This document shows, in pieces, positions 22,666 through 26,168 of a DNA stretch of 26,168 bases. Position numbers and translations under genes: made by a program. The stretch comes from a virus. The notes under the pieces were generated by a model that was not told the origin of the DNA, searched no databases, and saw only the letters and a program-made list of their open reading frames with translations. The stretch lies in IMG/VR virus record IMGVR_UViG_3300009285_000726, positions 1-26,168 of that record. One strand, written 5' to 3'. Position 1 is the stretch's first letter, and the number at the start of each line of letters is the position of its first letter.

Positions 22666-23274
22666 CTAGCCCACGAGCGCGTCCCCCTGACAGTAGGCGA
22701 CGAGGCGTCGCAGCTCACCTACCTCAGCCTGTAGTGTGGCAATCTGGCTGGCTTGGGTCTCGGCCTGATAGCGCTCGGGCCGTGCCTCCAATATCTCCAG
22801 CCGACGTGAAACCTCCTGCACGGCGCTCATGATGGTGACATGCTCGGCCTTGCTGGCACGAAAGTCTGGTAGCTCAAAGGCGTCCAACTTGTGCTTGTCG
22901 TCAGCGCCAGCATCCGTGTCCAGGTCCTCCATGGCCGTCTGCTGCTGCGCCTTCGCTACCACGTCTAGCAGGCCCTGCGGCGGATCTGCAGCTGGCACCG
23001 TGGTAGTGTCCACGTCGATTGACCAGCGGTTGCTCCCAGCCCAGTAAACGCTAGCCTCTTGGCAGTCCGGGCTGTAGATGTAGGCAGCATCATGGTCGGC
23101 CAGCCAGCGCATCACGCTTAGGAGGGTGTTGCGCTCGGCGGCGAGGATAGCGTAGTCGGTGTAGGACACCCAAGGACCACTCGATGACGGCTCCAGAGGG
23201 TTGTGTTCTGGGCCATCGGCGTACTCGCAAAGACTGAAGTCGCCCGTGAGTTTGTACCGCTGCACGTTAGCCAC
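22666..23274 (-). CDS. Coiled-coil protein with FELPDFRA motif (202 aa)
   Basis: GTG 23274 (MANVQRYK...) follows AGGAGG and overlaps the stop of the DUF7666-like gene by 8 bp. Residues 1-60 contain [15 protein letters not shown], a module shared in outline with the zinc-ribbon protein upstream (YVSGADYAALQAE). Residues about 60-95 hold an Ala/Trp/Tyr-rich strand segment. Residues 133-140 are FELPDFRA, shared with the Sak4-like ATPase. The rest is a coiled coil ([13 protein letters not shown]..., [15 protein letters not shown]). The frame continues upstream through the tandem repeat as a Leu-Arg-Gly run, which is an artefact. No function is known; it may be an adaptor binding the partner of the shared motif. 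Confidence 0.7.
   Translation of the reverse strand: MANVQRYKLTGDFSLCEYADGPEHNPLEPSSSGPWVSYTDYAILAAERNTLLSVMRWLADHDAAYIYSPDCQEASVYWAGSNRWSIDVDTTTVPAADPPQGLLDVVAKAQQQTAMEDLDTDAGADDKHKLDAFELPDFRASKAEHVTIMSAVQEVSRRLEILEARPERYQAETQASQIATLQAEVGELRRLVAYCQGDALVG
22856..22890 (-). repeat. Shared 35-nt segment encoding the FELPDFRA motif (copy B)
   Basis: Matches 17483-17517 with four mismatches, two of them synonymous or conservative. The flanks do not align, so this is a short transplanted or co-conserved segment and not a gene duplication. Confidence 0.8.
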
Positions 23275-24193
23275 GTCTCTCCTCCTCTGTGACGCTTGGG
23301 ACCATCGCCCAGCCAAGGGTATTGAGTTCGATGGGACCGGCAAGGAACAGACCAGCAGCGTAGGCATCCTGCAGCCCGAGAGTGAGTTGTTGTGGGTCGG
23401 AGGAGGACCATCCTTGACGGGCGGCATATTGCACCATGAGTGCATCTTGCGCATCCCACGCAGCCTGCGCAGTCCGCGCAGCCCACGCAGTCCGCGCAGC
23501 CCACGCAGCCCACGCAGCTTGCACCTCCCACGCAGCCCACGCAGCTTGCACCTCCCGCGTAGTCCACACATCCCGCGCAGTCCACGCATCCCACGCAGCC
23601 CGCGCCCCCCACGCAGTCCGCGCAGTCCGCACAGCCCACACATCCTGCGCAATCCACGCAGTCTGCGCAGCCTGCGCGGTGTCAAACCGTCGTAACGTCC
23701 ATGGCAGTTCTCGTGCATCGAGGGCCACCTGGAGATAGAGGGCGACGGCCTCCGGATCGTGCCACGGGCGACTCAATGCCTCTCTCCACTGCATCTGTGC
23801 TGTGGTCATGTCCTCCTGGTGTGCGCCGAAGGGTGCCGAGAGTCCGTAGACTCCCTCTCGGACCTCCTCCTCGGGTACAACGCGGAGCATGCGTAGCGAG
23901 CTGGTCCGGCACTTGTCTGTACGCTGGACCACGGGGCCCTCCGGCCTGACCTCCACAACCACAGACGGCCATCCATCAGGCCATAGCCCGGCGATGCGCA
24001 GGGCATCCTCCATGCGCTCACAGTAGTGCCAGCCTCCGCCCGTGCCGCACACCTCCTCCGACGTGTCCAGAGGCACTATGGGCAACAGGACGTCAGGCGT
24101 GCCATCCCAGATTGGATCGCCGCCTTGGACAGGGGGGCGGTAGTCGTGCGTCAGTACTTTGTATGCCATCGACCGGGGGACTAGCTCATTCAT
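23267..24193 (-). CDS. DUF7666-like protein with Ala-Ala-Trp repeat tail (308 aa)
   Basis: Start ATG 24193 is preceded by GGAGGAG and overlaps the stop of the 52-aa gene. Residues about 9-110 follow the plan I recall for DUF7666-type domains. A '[12 protein letters not shown]' motif (54-65) comes first, then a VVVEVRPEG strand (78-86) and a [13 protein letters not shown] segment (93-106). Residues about 185-275 are an Ala/Trp/Arg repeat with a 3-residue period, encoded by the 9-bp tandem repeat at 23443-23676; such tails are common behind this domain. The last 45 residues are non-repetitive. The function of the family is unknown. Confidence 0.7.
   Translation of the reverse strand: MNELVPRSMAYKVLTHDYRPPVQGGDPIWDGTPDVLLPIVPLDTSEEVCGTGGGWHYCERMEDALRIAGLWPDGWPSVVVEVRPEGPVVQRTDKCRTSSLRMLRVVPEEEVREGVYGLSAPFGAHQEDMTTAQMQWREALSRPWHDPEAVALYLQVALDARELPWTLRRFDTAQAAQTAWIAQDVWAVRTARTAWGARAAWDAWTARDVWTTREVQAAWAAWEVQAAWAAWAARTAWAARTAQAAWDAQDALMVQYAARQGWSSSDPQQLTLGLQDAYAAGLFLAGPIELNTLGWAMVPSVTEEERRG
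23443..23676. repeat. 9-bp tandem repeat array (about 26 units)
   Basis: Units follow CAG-Y-CC-R-CG on the + strand, about 26 in a row with frequent transitions. The period is three codons and lacks stop codons, so several frames on both strands stay open through it. Only the - strand Ala/Trp frame connects to plausible unique sequence at both ends. Confidence 0.9.
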
Positions 24194-24344
24194 GATGCTC
24201 CTCCTGGCTGTTTGTGTCCTGCAACGCGACCGCGACATCCTTGTGCCACTGGTTGGACGCTGCTCTCCAGGCAGCGAAGTCGTCCCACGAACCGCGGGAT
24301 AGGTTGGGAGTGGGGTGCATGGTCTGGGTGAGCTGGGGCAGCAT
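24186..24344 (-). CDS. Hypothetical 52-aa protein
   Basis: ATG 24344 lies 7 nt after GGGAGGAAG, just behind the stop of the zinc-ribbon gene. A longer frame upstream is only the shadow of that gene. The protein has DDFAAWRAASNQWHKDVAVAL, a Trp-rich helix, and an acidic/His-rich end. No family is recognised. It is coupled to the DUF7666-like gene by stop/start overlap. Confidence 0.65.
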   Translation of the reverse strand: MLPQLTQTMHPTPNLSRGSWDDFAAWRAASNQWHKDVAVALQDTNSQEEHHE

Positions 24345-24360
24345 GGGTTGACTTCCTCCC

Positions 24361-25725
24361 TCAGAAGACGGTCGGATCCGGGACGTGAGGCAGTGGGAGC
24401 CGCGCCACCTCGGCTGCCAGGGCGTCCCTCTCGGAGGTGAGCACCGCCATGCAGTCCTGCAGCCTGGCGATCTCGGCGTCCCGCAGCTCCACCTTGCCGG
24501 CTTCGGCGCAGGCGTGTTCGATGGCGGCAAGGCGTTGCAGCCCTTCGATAGCGGGACGGCGAGCCAGCGTTTCATCGACCATGCTCAGTTTGCCGCGCAG
24601 GGCAGCAATTTCAGTGTCCCTCTCGGCGATCATCTGCCGTGAGGCGGACAGATCCGTTTCGTGGGCCAGCTCGTCGCGGGCCTTGGGTTCGGCGCTTGGC
24701 AAATGTGGCAGCGACACCCCGCAGTCAGGACATGTGGACGCGTAGGACAGTGGGATGAGATTGTTGCAGTTGGGACAGCGCCAGTAACCGGCGCAAGCGT
24801 CTCGCTTGGCCACCAGCGCCGCCACGCGCTTGGCCACGCGCTCGGCCACGTCGTGCACGTTGCCCTCCGTGCAGAGGCCCAGGGCCGTGGCGACACCCCC
24901 GACCAGGGCGACGTATGTCTCGCGGACGTGCGTCTCCTCGGCCTGGAGGGCAGCGTAGTCGGCGCCGGAGACGTAGGTGCCCGGCCCTGGCCTGGTGCCC
25001 GGGATGCAGACCAGCAGGTGCCCCGCGCCGTCCGTTGTGCAGACCAGTAGGTCAGCCATGGTCTCCTCCTTCGCCGTTGTGACGTGTTCGCCGCTGTTGG
25101 CATCCAGCTTGGCGCAGATGTTGCGTATGGTCTGCTCGTCTGCGAGAGCATCCACAGCATCCTGCTCCCGGCGCTGCTGTAGATCCGCCACGGCGCTCTC
25201 CACGATCACGAGGCGCTCGTGGTCGGCTGGGTATTGCTCCAGTAGGTCCAGCCGGGCCCGAGTAGCGCGGGCGGCATCCTCCAGGGCGTTCAGGCGCCCC
25301 AGCGTTTGGTATGGCAGTAGCTGGTCCGCCGTCCGGGGCGGCTGGATGGCCTCCGTAGCCAGCACGACGTCAATATCGCGGATCAGTGCGTTGACCCGCT
25401 GATGCTGGCTCTCGGTCAGCGCGTCCGTGAGTACCTCCGTCAGCAAATCCGAGGCGCAAGACAGCAGGGCGTGGGTCGGGTCATGTGTCGACTTAGCCAA
25501 GGGCTCAGGGGCCGGGATCCGGTAGGACGTGTCCTCACAGTCAGGGCAGCCACGCAGGTGAGACATCGGGATGCGACGGCCGCATCCCAGACAGGTTCGG
25601 CTGCCGGCGTAGCGCGGGCGCTTCGGCGTGGGCGCGGGCGCTGCATCTACGGCCGACGCGGACGCACTGGCACGTGTCACCCACTCCACACGGTCAGACG
25701 TGGGCATGTCGCTTCTCTCGCTCAC
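24361..25725 (-). CDS. Duplicated zinc-ribbon / coiled-coil protein (454 aa)
   Basis: GTG 25725 overlaps the stop of the LuxR-type gene (GTGA) and has AGGAGG 8 nt upstream; ATG 25707 is the alternative. Two similar halves are visible. The first has a zinc ribbon with Cys45, Cys48, Cys60 and Cys63 (CLGC...IPMSHLRGCPDC). The second has Cys317, Cys320, Cys332 and Cys335 (CPNC...IPLSYASTCPDC). Each is accompanied by helical coiled coil. Between them, residue 223 is an in-frame ATG (25059) directly behind AAGGAGGAG, an apparently functional internal start whose product (232 aa) would begin MADLLVC, like the start of the 202-aa protein. A gene fusion or a nested gene pair is likely. The function is unknown. 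Confidence 0.7.
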   Translation of the reverse strand: MSERSDMPTSDRVEWVTRASASASAVDAAPAPTPKRPRYAGSRTCLGCGRRIPMSHLRGCPDCEDTSYRIPAPEPLAKSTHDPTHALLSCASDLLTEVLTDALTESQHQRVNALIRDIDVVLATEAIQPPRTADQLLPYQTLGRLNALEDAARATRARLDLLEQYPADHERLVIVESAVADLQQRREQDAVDALADEQTIRNICAKLDANSGEHVTTAKEETMADLLVCTTDGAGHLLVCIPGTRPGPGTYVSGADYAALQAEETHVRETYVALVGGVATALGLCTEGNVHDVAERVAKRVAALVAKRDACAGYWRCPNCNNLIPLSYASTCPDCGVSLPHLPSAEPKARDELAHETDLSASRQMIAERDTEIAALRGKLSMVDETLARRPAIEGLQRLAAIEHACAEAGKVELRDAEIARLQDCMAVLTSERDALAAEVARLPLPHVPDPTVF

Positions 25726-26027
25726 CTTGCCCCCTCCTGCGCTGCTCTGGGCAAGCACGGCGACTCCGGCAGTGCCGTGTCAAGCGCGGGGCGATCCAAG
25801 GCCACGAGGCCGTGCAGCAGGGCCAGGCGTACGATCTCTGTCTGGCTGTGCACCCGCAGGCGCCGGCCCAGATGCTCCCGGTGTTTCTCGACGGTACGGA
25901 CCGAGCAGCAGAGACAATCGGCGCACTCCTGGGCGGTGTAACCCGCAGCCAGCAAGACGAAGACCAGCAGTTGACGCGGCGTCAGCACGGCGCGGGCTAG
26001 CAGGTCGTGGGTCGTCTCAGCGGGCAT
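25722..26027 (-). CDS. Stand-alone LuxR/GerE-type HTH regulator (101 aa)
   Basis: Residues about 14-75 are a full LuxR C-terminal DNA-binding domain: LTPRQLLVFVLLAAGYTAQECADCL followed by SVRTVEKHREHLGRRLRV and EIVRLALLHGL. There is no receiver, PAS or autoinducer domain, so it would be constitutively active or respond by expression level. The usual Glu after LTxR is Gln here. ATG 26027 follows AGGAGG, and its first codons overlap the stop of an Ala/Trp repeat protein. It probably regulates its own cassette or host genes; targets cannot be told. Confidence 0.85.
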   Translation of the reverse strand: MPAETTHDLLARAVLTPRQLLVFVLLAAGYTAQECADCLCCSVRTVEKHREHLGRRLRVHSQTEIVRLALLHGLVALDRPALDTALPESPCLPRAAQEGAR

Positions 26028-26168
26028 TGGGGGCCTCCTCTCCGCGTGGGAACAGCCGGCTCAAAAGCAAGTCGCCCTGCCGTGCCAAGGCCGCGCTCCA
26101 GGCCGCGACCCTGGCCGTGCCCCTGGCCGCGCTCCAGGTCGCGCTCCAGGTCGCGCCCCAGGCCGCGC
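26017..26168 (-). CDS. C-terminal end of an Ala/Trp repeat protein (partial)
   Basis: Open from the window edge to TGA at 26019-26017, overlapping the LuxR-type start by 11 bp. The visible 49 residues begin with Ala-(Ala/Thr)-(Trp/Arg)-(Ser/Gly) units encoded by a 12-bp repeat and end with LARQGDLLLSRLFPRGEEA. It resembles the repeat tail of the DUF7666-like protein 2 kb away and may be the end of a paralogue. The other two frames (Ala-Arg-Pro-Gly, and Arg/Gly/Leu) are also open in the repeat, so the frame choice rests on the stop/start overlap and the Trp pattern. Confidence 0.55.
   Translation of the reverse strand, partial: AAWGATWSATWSAARGTARVAAWSAALARQGDLLLSRLFPRGEEAPNAR
26083..26166. 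repeat. 12-bp tandem repeat (about 7 units)
   Basis: Units like GCGCTCCAGGTC on the + strand are repeated about seven times with substitutions, running into the window edge. They encode four-residue Ala/Trp units on the - strand. The period differs from the 9-bp array at 23443-23676 although the encoded composition is alike. Confidence 0.8.

Noticed and set aside
23118-23718. Cys-rich and Leu-Arg-Gly repeat proteins in other frames of the tandem array
   Set aside because: These frames are open only because a 9-bp repeat without stop codons keeps several frames open; they lack ribosome binding sites and do not join credible unique sequence at both ends.
24345-24575. Longer version of the 52-aa protein
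   Set aside because: The extra part is the antiparallel-frame shadow of the zinc-ribbon gene; the short version has a strong GGGAGGAAG site directly before its ATG.
24630-25402. Long overlapping frames on both strands across the zinc-ribbon gene
   Set aside because: High GC content lengthens non-coding frames; the chosen frame alone contains the duplicated CxxC...CPDC motifs.

Overview
This window looks like part of the genome of a tailed double-stranded DNA bacteriophage; no ribosomal RNA, tRNA, integrase or chromosomal housekeeping genes were recognised. The grounds are a block of three very large helical virion-type proteins on the + strand, a compact leftward block of replication, recombination and lysis genes on the - strand, almost no spacing between genes, many start/stop overlaps and frequent GTG starts behind strong GGAGG-type ribosome binding sites. 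The three consecutive giant Gln-rich or helical proteins resemble the internal-core or ejection proteins of podoviruses in size and arrangement, but this is inference: capsid, portal, tail and terminase genes are not in the window. The host is bacterial (a consensus sigma-70 type promoter and Shine-Dalgarno sites) and cannot be named from this sequence.

Layout. Positions 1-10646, + strand (late or virion side): the end of an unknown gene, a 64-aa protein, a 1847-aa repeat protein, a 571-aa protein and a 988-aa protein. Positions 10696-22579, - strand: from right to left, a radical-SAM-like enzyme, two tiny membrane peptides, a 133-aa protein, then a consensus promoter with a large dyad at its start point, then a long operon. 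That operon holds small early proteins, a PD-(D/E)XK nuclease with Cas4-like cysteines, a zinc-ribbon protein, a Sak4-like ATPase with a DUF669/SSB-like partner, a ParB-domain/DNA-methyltransferase fusion, a uracil-DNA-glycosylase/family A DNA polymerase fusion, a DUF3987-type ATPase and, last, an M15-type endolysin. The + and - blocks converge at about 10650-10700. Positions 22666-26168, - strand: a visibly more GC-rich cassette of tightly coupled genes (an Ala/Trp repeat protein cut by the window edge, a stand-alone LuxR-type HTH protein, a duplicated zinc-ribbon/coiled-coil protein, a 52-aa protein, a DUF7666-like protein with an Ala-Ala-Trp repeat tail, and a 202-aa coiled-coil protein).

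The most striking signal is a 23-bp near-palindrome, arms CTCYGTA and TACRGAG around a conserved 9-nt centre (TCAAGATGT or its complement). It occurs eight times, nearly always exactly at gene junctions. The stop codon TAA of the upstream gene abuts or lies inside the left arm, and the GGAG of the right arm is placed as the Shine-Dalgarno of the next gene. It looks like a phage-specific stop-hairpin-SD element (translational coupling or SD sequestration), or else a dispersed operator comparable in placement to the start-associated sequences and stoperators of mycobacteriophages.

The replication block is coherent: ATPase plus SSB-like protein plus exonuclease for recombination, DUF3987 ATPase plus polymerase for synthesis, and glycosylase and methyltransferase domains for base surveillance or modification. 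The GC-rich cassette looks accessory, but one of its proteins shares a 12-residue motif (core FELPDFRA) with the Sak4-like ATPase at 31 of 35 nucleotides, tying it to the core phage genes. No stretch over 300 bases lacks a gene; the longest gap (21010-21235) is the regulatory region of the leftward operon.
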